A stretch of DNA of 48,197 nt. Origin: a virus. Position 1 is the stretch's first letter. Every line of letters begins with the position of its first letter. The notes beneath the pieces are model-generated. The model was not told the origin of the DNA and ran no database searches. It saw only the letters and a list, made by a program, of their open reading frames with translations. The position numbers were made by a program, and so were the translations under genes. The DNA lies in the IMG/VR virus record IMGVR_UViG_3300038428_000157, positions 1-48,197 of that record. One strand, 5' to 3'. Positions 17,798 through 24,617 of the stretch are shown piece by piece.

Positions 17798-18023
17798 CCC
17801 CTTCTGGTGGCGGCAGTATAGCCCTTTCTTGGGTTACTGTCCTCAATGTGGAGCAGACGGTCTTGTGATTGCGGCAGATGGATTCATATGGTTCGACTTC
17901 CTCAGTTACGACATTCCTTTTGCCGAATGGAAGTGTTGGATGTGCGGCTTCGTTGTAAGGAACCCAACCTTAGAGGAAATTGAGGAGATGCGGAAGCACT
18001 CGACAGGTGGATGGTGGGCATGA
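17769..18023 (+). CDS. small zinc ribbon protein
   Basis: This 84-residue protein has two paired cysteine knuckles, CPQC (~24-27) and CWMC (~57-60), with aromatic residues between them. The only plausible start is TTG 17769, since a stop lies at 17763-17765 and no ATG follows until the C-terminus. It overlaps the helicase end by 29 bases and the primase start by ATGA. Its place between helicase and primase suggests a primase-helicase accessory or DNA-binding role. Confidence 0.7.
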   Translation: MPVSNTPSPDPFWWRQYSPFLGYCPQCGADGLVIAADGFIWFDFLSYDIPFAEWKCWMCGFVVRNPTLEEIEEMRKHSTGGWWA

Positions 18024-18745
18024 GCCTTCCTTTCTTAGAGACTTGCCGAAAATGGTGGGACAGAGACTTCTCCACCTTCCCATCTGACAACATAGGGTTA
18101 TACAGGTATAAGGCCCAGACCCAAGCCGACTACTATGAATATATCCTTGGGAAGTTGGCCGATGTAGATGACGCTTACTTCCCGTTCTATGTGCCAACCG
18201 TGACCAAGGAATGGACTGAGGAGCAGAAACAGGATGTCATCATAAGGCGGCTCTTTCTTGATATGGATGTGCGAGAGAACGAAGAGGGTAAGAAGGACAC
18301 TTTGGAGTCTATATGGGAAAAGGGCCGCTTCTTCGCCAAGCGGTTCTGGCCCAATATGGAACTCTTCTTCAGTGCTGGCAAGGGCTTCCACTTTTATGTC
18401 CACATAGTTCCTACGACTTATGGTGAGTTGCGTGAGCATAGGGAGACGCTCTATTGGAACTTGAGCACTTGGCTCCAATATTTGATTGACAAGCGCACCT
18501 TCATCAGTCTGGATAGAATCTGTCGCATAACTCTGACCAAGCATTCTATAGACCCCGACTTCCCTACCCCGATACGCTGGAAGGTTCCCATCCGACCTGA
18601 GATGAATATGACTGAGATTCTGAGATATAGCCAGTTTCCGACCAACTTCAAGGACGACTTTCTGAGGCTATATGAGAGGCCCATAGAACCCTTGGACTAT
18701 AAGATATTCTTACGGTCTCCCCACGAACTTCTTAGAAAGATTTAA
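18020..18745 (+). CDS. priS: archaeo-eukaryotic primase catalytic subunit (PriS-like)
   Basis: This 241-residue protein has the three hallmark motifs of the AEP superfamily: LDMDV (DxD metal site, ~81), SAGKGFHFYV (SxxxGxHx, ~118-127) and RITLTKHSID (the basic/hS motif, ~169-178). It makes primers for PolB. It is shorter than cellular PriS and has no large-subunit partner in the window. ATG 18020 overlaps the preceding stop (ATGA) and follows a GGTGG ribosome site. ATG 18011 is the alternative. Confidence 0.85.
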   Translation: MSLPFLETCRKWWDRDFSTFPSDNIGLYRYKAQTQADYYEYILGKLADVDDAYFPFYVPTVTKEWTEEQKQDVIIRRLFLDMDVRENEEGKKDTLESIWEKGRFFAKRFWPNMELFFSAGKGFHFYVHIVPTTYGELREHRETLYWNLSTWLQYLIDKRTFISLDRICRITLTKHSIDPDFPTPIRWKVPIRPEMNMTEILRYSQFPTNFKDDFLRLYERPIEPLDYKIFLRSPHELLRKI

Positions 18746-18748
18746 ATA
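18741..18748 (+). promoter_or_regulatory. TATA box for the endonuclease VII-like gene
   Basis: TTTAAATA begins 31 bases before ATG 18772 and overlaps the primase stop codon. Confidence 0.65.
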
Positions 18749-18771
18749 AGTGAAAGTGTATATTTCTGTAT

Positions 18772-19302
18772 ATGCCCTATGCTAATTTAGAGAATAAGAA
18801 GAGTTACAATCAGAGGTATAGAGAGTCGCACAAAGAAGAGTTAGTTCTCTATTCCAAACAGTATTATCAAACCCATAAAAGCACAAGTCTTCTCAAGGAT
18901 AAAGAACGCTATGAGGGAAAGAAGGACGAAATCACTGCAAAACGAAGAGCCGACTATATCAAGTTATCAGAAGACGAGAAAGAGGCGTTGTTCAAAACAC
19001 AGAAGCAATATCGGCAAGCGCACCCAGAAAGACAACGAGATTACAGACTACAAGCAAGGTATGGGATTTCTTTAGACGACTATAACAGACTTCGTTCAGT
19101 CCAGAACAACAGATGTCTTTTGTGTAGCCGAGTTTTTGAGAAGAGTCCAGATGTAGACCATGACCATAAGACTGGACGGATTAGAGGTCTCTTATGTAGA
19201 AAATGCAATACTTTGATAGGTCTTTTGGAAAATCAGAATGTTTCGTTATCTCGTTTGCATCGCTTCCTCAAGAGTCCACACCTTATCATACAGAATCCTT
19301 AA
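18772..19302 (+). CDS. recombination endonuclease VII-like HNH protein
   Basis: This 176-residue protein has a long basic helical N-terminus (about 100 residues of Lys/Arg/Tyr/Glu). Its C-terminal zinc/HNH domain reads CLLC ... VDHDHKTGRIRGLLCRKCN (~residues 112-144), with NTLIGLLEN following. This matches the endonuclease VII fold (Holliday junction or homing nuclease). Its AT-rich coding sequence, private promoter and position after the primase suggest a mobile homing gene, but a resolvase role in virus recombination is equally possible. Confidence 0.85.
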   Translation: MPYANLENKKSYNQRYRESHKEELVLYSKQYYQTHKSTSLLKDKERYEGKKDEITAKRRADYIKLSEDEKEALFKTQKQYRQAHPERQRDYRLQARYGISLDDYNRLRSVQNNRCLLCSRVFEKSPDVDHDHKTGRIRGLLCRKCNTLIGLLENQNVSLSRLHRFLKSPHLIIQNP

Positions 19303-19305
19303 TAA
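19298..19305 (+). promoter_or_regulatory. TATA box for the 19330 gene
   Basis: CTTAATAA lies 31-32 bases before ATG 19330 and only about 10 bases before the in-frame ATG 19309, which favours the later start. Confidence 0.5.
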
Positions 19306-19329
19306 GCCATGTCCCGTAGGGATGCGGAT

Positions 19330-19470
19330 ATGAGACCTGACCAAGAGACCTATTACGCTTGTAGGATTCATCCATGCGCTCTCTCCTTTGAAGAGGCCGC
19401 TTTCTTAGTTGCGCTTCTAGCAGACTGTCCGATGTGTGGCTGTTGTCTTGGCGCACATATAGAGGTATAA
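19330..19470 (+). CDS. tiny cysteine-rich protein (46 aa)
   Basis: A short gene encodes about 46 residues with a Cys/His pair near the N-terminus (ACRIHPC) and CPMCGCC near the C-terminus, likely one zinc site. It ends three bases before the next gene. ATG 19309 would add seven residues. The function is unknown. Confidence 0.55.
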   Translation: MRPDQETYYACRIHPCALSFEEAAFLVALLADCPMCGCCLGAHIEV

Positions 19471-19473
19471 GAC

Positions 19474-19770
19474 ATGGCAATAGAGACATCAATACTGGAT
19501 GAAATGCAACTGAAGAGGCTTGCAACTGTTCTGAGGTTTGGAGAGTTTGACCTACTTACAGGTGAAGAGATAGAGGCGATTGCATTAACTCTTGAAGCCC
19601 TTGCAAAGAAGGAAGCGTTGAAATGCAAGAAGTGTCGTGGTCATGGACAACTCATCACCTTTCTCCCAGACGAAGTGCATTCACCCTACTTCATCCCTTG
19701 CCCAGACTGTCATGGGACAGGTGAGGAGCCTGAATCCTTAAATAGCGTCAAGACAGAGGGTAAGCCATGA
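19474..19770 (+). CDS. small protein with a DnaJ-like zinc knuckle pair
   Basis: This 98-residue protein is helical over its first 50 residues. It then has CKKCRGHG (~50-57) and CPDCHGTG (~75-82), two CxxCxGxG knuckles as in the DnaJ central zinc domain. A GAGGT ribosome site lies before the ATG, and the stop overlaps the next start (ATGA). It precedes the ssDNA-binding protein gene. The same knuckle type recurs in the genes at 20666 and 26672. Confidence 0.7.
   Translation: MAIETSILDEMQLKRLATVLRFGEFDLLTGEEIEAIALTLEALAKKEALKCKKCRGHGQLITFLPDEVHSPYFIPCPDCHGTGEEPESLNSVKTEGKP
19738..19744 (+). promoter_or_regulatory. internal TATA box for the RPA-like gene
   Basis: TTAAATA inside the 3' end of the upstream gene lies 29 bases before ATG 19767. 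Confidence 0.55.
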
Positions 19771-20606
19771 CACAACTAACGATTGAGGAAATCCTCAAGA
19801 AAGTCCCTGCTCTCAAGCGATATGAGGGCAATCCAGAAGCAATCCGCACAGTCTACGCAGAACTCAATCCAAAGAAAGACCTCAGTGGTCTGATAGAGGG
19901 AGAGTTCGTGAACGGAGCCGAAGTCCTTATTGTAAGGATTCTGAACGAATCTTTCTACATAGGATGCCCGACTTGTTTCACAAAGAAAGACGGCATGGAA
20001 GAGGGCGTCGTTTTCGACTGTCCTAGCCAGAGATGCAACACACAGAGAGTCGCAACCAAACTCCCAAGATGGTCTATACTGGCCGGAGACGAGACTACAA
20101 AGGCCATACTGGACTTCCCACCTTTCGGTTACAAACTCACCGATGGCAACGCTCTGATAGGCAAAGTTGTGGCCATCAAGGGCAATGTCACGGCTTTGAG
20201 AGACCAAAAGGTGAAGGGAGAGGTCAAGGGTCAAACGCCAGTCATAATGGTGAGAGACCTTAAGGTGGTCTCCGACATCAGAGACAGCGTTCCAGAGACG
20301 ATAGGGGAGCGAATCACCAAGTCAACGCTGGCAGAAGCGGCCAAGTTCCCACTTGGAGAGGGGCCAGAAGGTCTACCCAACCCACTCGTCTCACCAAACA
20401 CAGGGATGATACCTGCACCCAAACTCACGGCTCTTCAGACTTGGATGAACGCTGTAGGCAAAGGCAACCCTGTAGCGGAAGACCAAGTGAAGATGTATGT
20501 TGAGAACAATCTCAAACTTACGTTTGCGGATGTCCTGCCTCTTCTGGATAAGAGCCACTCCGACCAAGAGAACAAGACTCTATACGCGCTCAAGCCTCAG
20601 AAGTAA
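19767..20606 (+). CDS. RPA-like single-stranded DNA-binding protein
   Basis: This 279-residue protein has an N-terminal helical region, then a zinc ribbon with CPTC (~72-75) and CPSQRC (~88-93). A beta-rich OB-fold-like stretch (~100-175, ending in VIMVRDLKVV) follows. The C-terminus has a Pro-rich linker and a helical tail, probably for protein contacts. A zinc ribbon joined to an OB fold is typical of archaeal RPA subunits. It is expected to coat single-stranded DNA for PolB, helicase and primase. It is coupled by ATGA to the upstream gene and also has an internal TATA box. Confidence 0.65.
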   Translation: MTQLTIEEILKKVPALKRYEGNPEAIRTVYAELNPKKDLSGLIEGEFVNGAEVLIVRILNESFYIGCPTCFTKKDGMEEGVVFDCPSQRCNTQRVATKLPRWSILAGDETTKAILDFPPFGYKLTDGNALIGKVVAIKGNVTALRDQKVKGEVKGQTPVIMVRDLKVVSDIRDSVPETIGERITKSTLAEAAKFPLGEGPEGLPNPLVSPNTGMIPAPKLTALQTWMNAVGKGNPVAEDQVKMYVENNLKLTFADVLPLLDKSHSDQENKTLYALKPQK

Positions 20607-20632
20607 GGCTTGGGCCTCTTCTTTCTGACACC

Positions 20633-20640
20633 TTTAAATA
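20633..20640 (+). promoter_or_regulatory. TATA box for the JAMM protein gene
   Basis: TTTAAATA lies 33 bases before ATG 20666, preferred over GTG 20648. Confidence 0.65.
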
Positions 20641-20665
20641 GTCGGTAGTGCTAAATCCATGTAGT

Positions 20666-22168
20666 ATGCAACCGCCCTATCAGCCAGCAGAGCCTCACGA
20701 ACCTGCCCCGAAGGTAGGGCAGAAGAACTATCCCAACATTGAGAAGTTCAACGAGCAGGTTCCAAACCCACAGACTAAGACAGGTGGGCCACCCCTACCC
20801 AAAGCCACAGAGATAGAGAGCTATGAGGCTCAGATTGCCAACCTTCAGAAGCAGATAGACAATCTGGACATGGCCCACGAAGAGTTGTGGAACGATGTGA
20901 TTTCTGGCCGTTCTCCATTAGAACGGAGCGAAGAGGAGATGGACTACTTCAGGTGCGAGTTCTGTCACGAACTGATTGACCCTGTAGAAGAGTATCACAC
21001 CCATGAGGGTAGGAAGTATTACGGCCACGCCAAGAATGAGGAAGGGATAGGCGGGTGGACTTTCGACTGTCCCAAGTGCAACGGGACAGGAAAGATAGGT
21101 GACTCTGATTGCGACAAGTGCGATGGGACGGGTGGTGTCTACGAGAGTGGGAAGCACTACAAGCCAGAAGAGGGGCAGAACGCATGGTGCTATCGTCACG
21201 ACAAGACAGTGAACGAGCACAACGATGATGAACTCGATGAGGATGAAGAGAAAGGGACAGAGAACTATGAAGAGAAACCAGAAGGTTGTGGCCCTGATTG
21301 TAAAGACCCTAATTGTGACTATGGTGGCCCCTGTGATTGTGGGGATTGTGAAGGTTGCACCGATGAAACAGGAGATTGGATTCCAGAGAAAGGAGAGCCA
21401 GACCCTAGCAATCCAGACAAGGAACTTGATAAAGACCCTGACATCCCAGAGCCAGCCGAGCCTACAGAGCCTACGTCTCAGCACGTTACAGCCGATGGGC
21501 TGGACGTTCCAGACAAGGTTGAGATACCTGAAAGGCTCTACAACGACCTCATGATGATGATTGAATACTCCACGACCAACGACAACGAAGCGGGTGGCTT
21601 TCTTATCAAGGCTAAACACGGTGACTTGGGAGTTGTAGGGGAGCAGTTTGGCAAGGATAGAGAGATAGTTTTGGAGCCTAACGAGCAACTTCATGAAGGA
21701 GAGGAGTTGGTAGGCACAGTCCATATGCACCCTGTCACCCCGACAGCCAGCACAGGGGATGTGGCTGGCTATCTCAACGATGAGAACGAGAAGGTCATGG
21801 TAGTTGTGGGAGCCGACAAGTCTATCAATGTCTTTTTCAAGACCTCTTTCACGGCAGAGGGCGACTACGGGGATGAGATTTCAGACAACTTCGAGCAGTC
21901 CGATATGGGGATGCTGGCAGAGGGTCTGGGCTTTATATGGTATAGAGGAGAGGAGTCGGATAGGACTGTCCTCAACATCATCACCAATGTAGTGGATGAT
22001 GTGGAACTGAATGTCGTGGACGAGACTTGGCCTATAGAGGACTTGGTAAAGGCTTTGGGAATCAAAGGCGTAGACCAAATTCCTTCCGAATACAGCACCA
22101 AGAAGACTCCACTCAAGTTGCAAATTCCCTTCAGTTTCCGTTGTAAAGATGCAATTCTTACAGGATAG
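20666..22168 (+). CDS. JAMM (JAB/MPN) metallopeptidase-like protein with DnaJ-like zinc modules
   Basis: This 500-residue protein has a Pro-rich N-terminus and a coiled coil (~55-75). A double CxxCxGxG zinc module (CPKCNGTG ... CDKCDGTG, ~134-158) follows, then a Cys cluster (CGPDC ... CDCGDCEGC, ~207-232), an acidic linker, and a JAB/MPN domain from ~285. The JAMM residues are all present: E in NEAGGFL (~307) and H-M-H-P-x6-S-x2-D (~353-366). JAMM enzymes cleave isopeptide bonds of ubiquitin-like tags or act as proteases; in phages some serve in tail or head maturation. Both zinc modules recur in the ATPase at 26672, which suggests the two proteins act on one target. Confidence 0.8.
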   Translation: MQPPYQPAEPHEPAPKVGQKNYPNIEKFNEQVPNPQTKTGGPPLPKATEIESYEAQIANLQKQIDNLDMAHEELWNDVISGRSPLERSEEEMDYFRCEFCHELIDPVEEYHTHEGRKYYGHAKNEEGIGGWTFDCPKCNGTGKIGDSDCDKCDGTGGVYESGKHYKPEEGQNAWCYRHDKTVNEHNDDELDEDEEKGTENYEEKPEGCGPDCKDPNCDYGGPCDCGDCEGCTDETGDWIPEKGEPDPSNPDKELDKDPDIPEPAEPTEPTSQHVTADGLDVPDKVEIPERLYNDLMMMIEYSTTNDNEAGGFLIKAKHGDLGVVGEQFGKDREIVLEPNEQLHEGEELVGTVHMHPVTPTASTGDVAGYLNDENEKVMVVVGADKSINVFFKTSFTAEGDYGDEISDNFEQSDMGMLAEGLGFIWYRGEESDRTVLNIITNVVDDVELNVVDETWPIEDLVKALGIKGVDQIPSEYSTKKTPLKLQIPFSFRCKDAILTG

Positions 22169-22200
22169 GGGATATACTATATACCCTTTAAAAGAGAACC

Positions 22201-22207
22201 CTTATAA
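22201..22207 (+). promoter_or_regulatory. TATA box for the 22231 gene
   Basis: CTTATAA lies 29-30 bases before ATG 22231. Confidence 0.65.
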
Positions 22208-22230
22208 GACATGGAATCGAAGGGTATGCT

Positions 22231-22464
22231 ATGTCCGTAACCTCAACAGAGATAACCGACTACCTCAAGGACAGGGTGATGTTCATCCTTTCGGCCCTTG
22301 AGTTTGCCGTAGTGGGCGGCATCGGCGGAAGCGTTGTTGGCTACTTCATGGGCTATCTATCGCAGATACCCTTTGTAGGCAACCCTCTCGCCACCCTTGG
22401 TGCGCTAGGCGCAACCGCAGGGTTCTTCGTCCCATTTGTAAAGAGGGCAATCAAGTCTGCATAG
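22231..22464 (+). CDS. small glycine-rich membrane protein
   Basis: This 77-residue protein has two hydrophobic helices (~18-42 and ~48-70) rich in Gly/Ala with small-residue packing motifs, a short charged N-terminus and a basic C-terminus. The size and helix pattern would suit a holin-like or virion membrane protein, but no family motif is seen. A hairpin with a T-tract overlaps and follows its end. Confidence 0.65.
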   Translation: MSVTSTEITDYLKDRVMFILSALEFAVVGGIGGSVVGYFMGYLSQIPFVGNPLATLGALGATAGFFVPFVKRAIKSA

Positions 22465-22490
22465 ACAACTAGCCCTCTTTCTCTTTTTTT
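22441..22490 (+). terminator. inverted repeat followed by oligo-T
   Basis: AAGAGGGC (22441-22448) pairs perfectly with GCCCTCTT (22472-22479), followed by CTCTTTTTTT. Archaeal termination mainly needs the T-tract; the 8-bp stem with a 23-base loop overlaps the end of the coding sequence. Confidence 0.6.
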
Positions 22491-22510
22491 CCAGTTTACT
22501 CCATAGAAGG

Positions 22511-22530
22511 TTTATAAAATGTTTATATAG
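22511..22530 (+). promoter_or_regulatory. double TATA-like region before the 22560 gene
   Basis: TTTATAAAA and GTTTATATAG occur in tandem. The second lies about 37 bases before GTG 22560, so the mRNA may have a short leader. Confidence 0.5.
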
Positions 22531-22559
22531 TCCAAAATCCTACACAAGTATAGATTCTT

Positions 22560-22934
22560 GTGAAGATTTGCAAAGGCTGGATTGAAATCCGTGAAGCCGA
22601 CAACTACTGGCACTCTGTCATGAGAATCACAGCCCTTATCCCTCAAGCCCCAGACGTAACCGCCGTCCTGTTCGATGTGGACAACCTTAAGGCCGTCAAG
22701 CCCATTGCCAGCAACAGGGGTATGCCGCACGACATTTCTGACGAAGTGGCCTTTGACTACGACAAGGACAAGGAATGGGCGCACTTCGATACTTGGATTC
22801 GGCCCTCTGAAATCGCCCAAGTCTTCAAAGTCAAGGAGATAGTGAAGGGGTGGTCGGTGGTCTTCTCTCTTATGGGTGTCTTGGGAGAGATATACCAAGA
22901 CCATAACGTGCGATTAATTTGTTGGTTCATATAG
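22560..22934 (+). CDS. hypothetical protein (124 aa)
   Basis: This is a soluble alpha/beta protein with many Trp and Asp residues and no recognised motif. The GTG at 22560 is the first standard start after an in-frame stop at 22551-22553. It lies between two membrane protein genes and its 3' end reaches close to the next promoter. The function is unknown. Confidence 0.55.
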   Translation: MKICKGWIEIREADNYWHSVMRITALIPQAPDVTAVLFDVDNLKAVKPIASNRGMPHDISDEVAFDYDKDKEWAHFDTWIRPSEIAQVFKVKEIVKGWSVVFSLMGVLGEIYQDHNVRLICWFI

Positions 22935-22942
22935 CCACAATG

Positions 22943-22949
22943 TTTATAA
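22943..22949 (+). promoter_or_regulatory. TATA box for the Thr/Gln-rich surface protein
   Basis: TTTATAA lies 30 bases before ATG 22973, which decides against the longer open frame beginning at 22919. Confidence 0.65.
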
Positions 22950-22972
22950 ACCCTAGAAGCAAGGGATATGCT

Positions 22973-23683
22973 ATGAGGTCGAAGAGTCTCGCATCCTACG
23001 CCATAGTCCTGACGCTCATCGCTCTTGCGTTGACCCTCAGTCTTGCTCCTGTATTGGCTTGCACGACCACTTCATCCACCACCCCAACTAAGACGGTAAC
23101 AGTTACAGCAACGTCTACAGTGACGACACCAACCACTACCACAGTGACACAGACACAAACCAATACCGAGACTCAGACCTCAACACAGAATCAGACTATC
23201 ACCCAAACTCAGACACAGACTGTGATTCAGAACCAGACCCTAACTCAGACAGAGACGACAACTCAGAACCAAACCCTAACCCAAACTCAGACCACAACTC
23301 AGACTAAGACTCACACAAAGACGCTCTCGCCAATTACAGTGACAACTACACAGATTCAGACAGAAACTCAAAATGTCACTGTAACTCAAACCCAGACTCA
23401 GACTGAGACAGGGACAGTGACAACGACTACTCTCACAGTAGTCCTCATCAAGATAGGTGGCAATGTAACAATGACAACCACTGTCACCACAACCCTTCCA
23501 CCTGTCACAAGCACAGTTACTCAGACGGTGACTCCAACAAATACGTCTACCGCGTCTTCAGTCCAGTCCTTCTCCCTTGGCGAACTGTTGGGCATAGGAC
23601 TCCTTCTGTTCATGATAGGACTCTTGGCTGGCATAATCATTGATGCCGCCTTTCTTGTAGGGAAGAACAAGGAGTCTAGATAA
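22973..23683 (+). CDS. secreted Thr/Gln-rich glycoprotein-like membrane-anchored protein
   Basis: This 236-residue protein has an N-terminal signal peptide (residues ~9-29) ending in VLAC, a lipobox-like site with Cys30. About 165 residues of low-complexity Thr/Gln/Ser/Val follow, with six N-x-T/S sequons (NQT three times, NVT twice, NTS once). A transmembrane helix (~204-228) and a short basic tail end the protein. This is the layout of a mucin-like or S-layer-type surface protein, probably heavily glycosylated on the host envelope or on the virion. Superinfection exclusion or surface masking is a plausible role (inference). The DNA is a degenerate ACTCAGAC-type repeat, so copy number may vary. 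Confidence 0.75.
   Translation: MRSKSLASYAIVLTLIALALTLSLAPVLACTTTSSTTPTKTVTVTATSTVTTPTTTTVTQTQTNTETQTSTQNQTITQTQTQTVIQNQTLTQTETTTQNQTLTQTQTTTQTKTHTKTLSPITVTTTQIQTETQNVTVTQTQTQTETGTVTTTTLTVVLIKIGGNVTMTTTVTTTLPPVTSTVTQTVTPTNTSTASSVQSFSLGELLGIGLLLFMIGLLAGIIIDAAFLVGKNKESR
23081..23430 (+). repeat. degenerate short tandem repeats encoding Thr/Gln
   Basis: Repeated ACTCAGAC / ACACAGAC / AACCAGAC units of about 6-9 bases fill this part of the surface-protein gene. The copies are imperfect. Confidence 0.7.
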
Positions 23684-23990
23684 CGACTCCGAGCAGATAG
23701 AGTATCGTTAGGATTGTGGCTGTGAAACCTGCCGCCCCACTTAAGGTGATGCCAACCTTCTTTGCAAAGTCCTTGTAGTCTGTAGACGTTCTGTTGACCG
23801 ATTCGAGTTTGCCGATTCGGTCTGCCATCAGGGTGCTGTTGTGATTCATAATGGCACAACTATCCTTAATCGCGTCTACCTTTACTGTAAGTGTGGCTAT
23901 GTCAGCAGTGCTTTGAGCCATGAAACTGGCCAACTTCCCGTTCAGTTGGAGCAGTAGTTCTCGAATCGTGTTTCCGTTGTCACTCATCAT
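23676..23990 (-). CDS. small coiled-coil protein with C-terminal membrane helix
   Basis: This 104-residue protein has a helical region with heptad-like spacing (~5-70) and a C-terminal hydrophobic segment (~83-103). The start overlaps the upstream stop (ATGA) and follows a GGGTGA ribosome site. Its end overlaps the convergent surface-protein gene by eight bases. The layout resembles virion spike-tail or haemolysin XhlA-type phage proteins (coiled coil plus membrane anchor), but this is only an analogy. Confidence 0.65.
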   Translation of the reverse strand: MMSDNGNTIRELLLQLNGKLASFMAQSTADIATLTVKVDAIKDSCAIMNHNSTLMADRIGKLESVNRTSTDYKDFAKKVGITLSGAAGFTATILTILYLLGVVI

Positions 23991-24571
23991 GCTTCACCCT
24001 TCTCTGGCTCTTTCGCTCTAGGTTCTGAAAGGATGTCGGAACTAGGCTCTGGCTCTGCTAGGTCTCCAACTGGATAGCCCATCGCTTTGGCATCCTTTAG
24101 CGTCTGTGAGATGTTGTTGAGGAGTTCTATGGCCGCATCTATCTTGTCCATGTCGAGAGTCTCAACATCCTTTACGAACTCTTCAATCCCTTTAACAAGG
24201 TCGCTTGCGTCTACAAAGGCTTTGTCTAGGGCGTGTTTGACTGCGCCAGCGTCAAGAGGCGTTACTTCCTCTTCTCCTTTTGGCCCTGTTGTTCCTGTTA
24301 GTAACTCAAAACATCTATCGCAAAATGGGCCTTCACCAACATCATCATAATGGCCTTTTCCATCATAATGATTAGTGCATTCTATACAAGAATACTCTTC
24401 TCCCTTTTCTGCTTCCGCAAGGGCTTCCTCTGCTTCCTTCATAGCCTTCTCGTCATAGTAGGCGTGTTCGACACCCCTCACCTTGTCTATCTCAGTCATA
24501 GGGTCATCACGGCTGTAGAAGTCCTCTACCTTCTTGACAGCCTCTTCAGCCTTTTGCAAGGGGGATACCAT
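23987..24571 (-). CDS. coiled-coil zinc protein next to portal
   Basis: This 194-residue acidic protein has a Glu/Ala-rich N-terminal helix region (~1-58) and a zinc knuckle CIEC (~62-65) ... CDRC (~84-87). Long helices (~108-160) and a Pro/Glu tail follow. It lies 46 bases after the portal gene on the same strand, so a head-morphogenesis role (scaffold-like or portal accessory) is likely but not proven. A TTAAATA box (24603-24609) lies 38 bases upstream of the ATG. Confidence 0.6.
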   Translation of the reverse strand: MVSPLQKAEEAVKKVEDFYSRDDPMTEIDKVRGVEHAYYDEKAMKEAEEALAEAEKGEEYSCIECTNHYDGKGHYDDVGEGPFCDRCFELLTGTTGPKGEEEVTPLDAGAVKHALDKAFVDASDLVKGIEEFVKDVETLDMDKIDAAIELLNNISQTLKDAKAMGYPVGDLAEPEPSSDILSEPRAKEPEKGEA

Positions 24572-24617
24572 ATACCTGTCAAGGCATATAAAGCGAAAGG
24601 GCTATTTAAGGATGCTG

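Noticed and set aside
23081-23430. Possible CRISPR array or non-coding repeat
   Set aside because: The repeats are short, degenerate and in frame with a signal-peptide protein; there are no spacers of even length.
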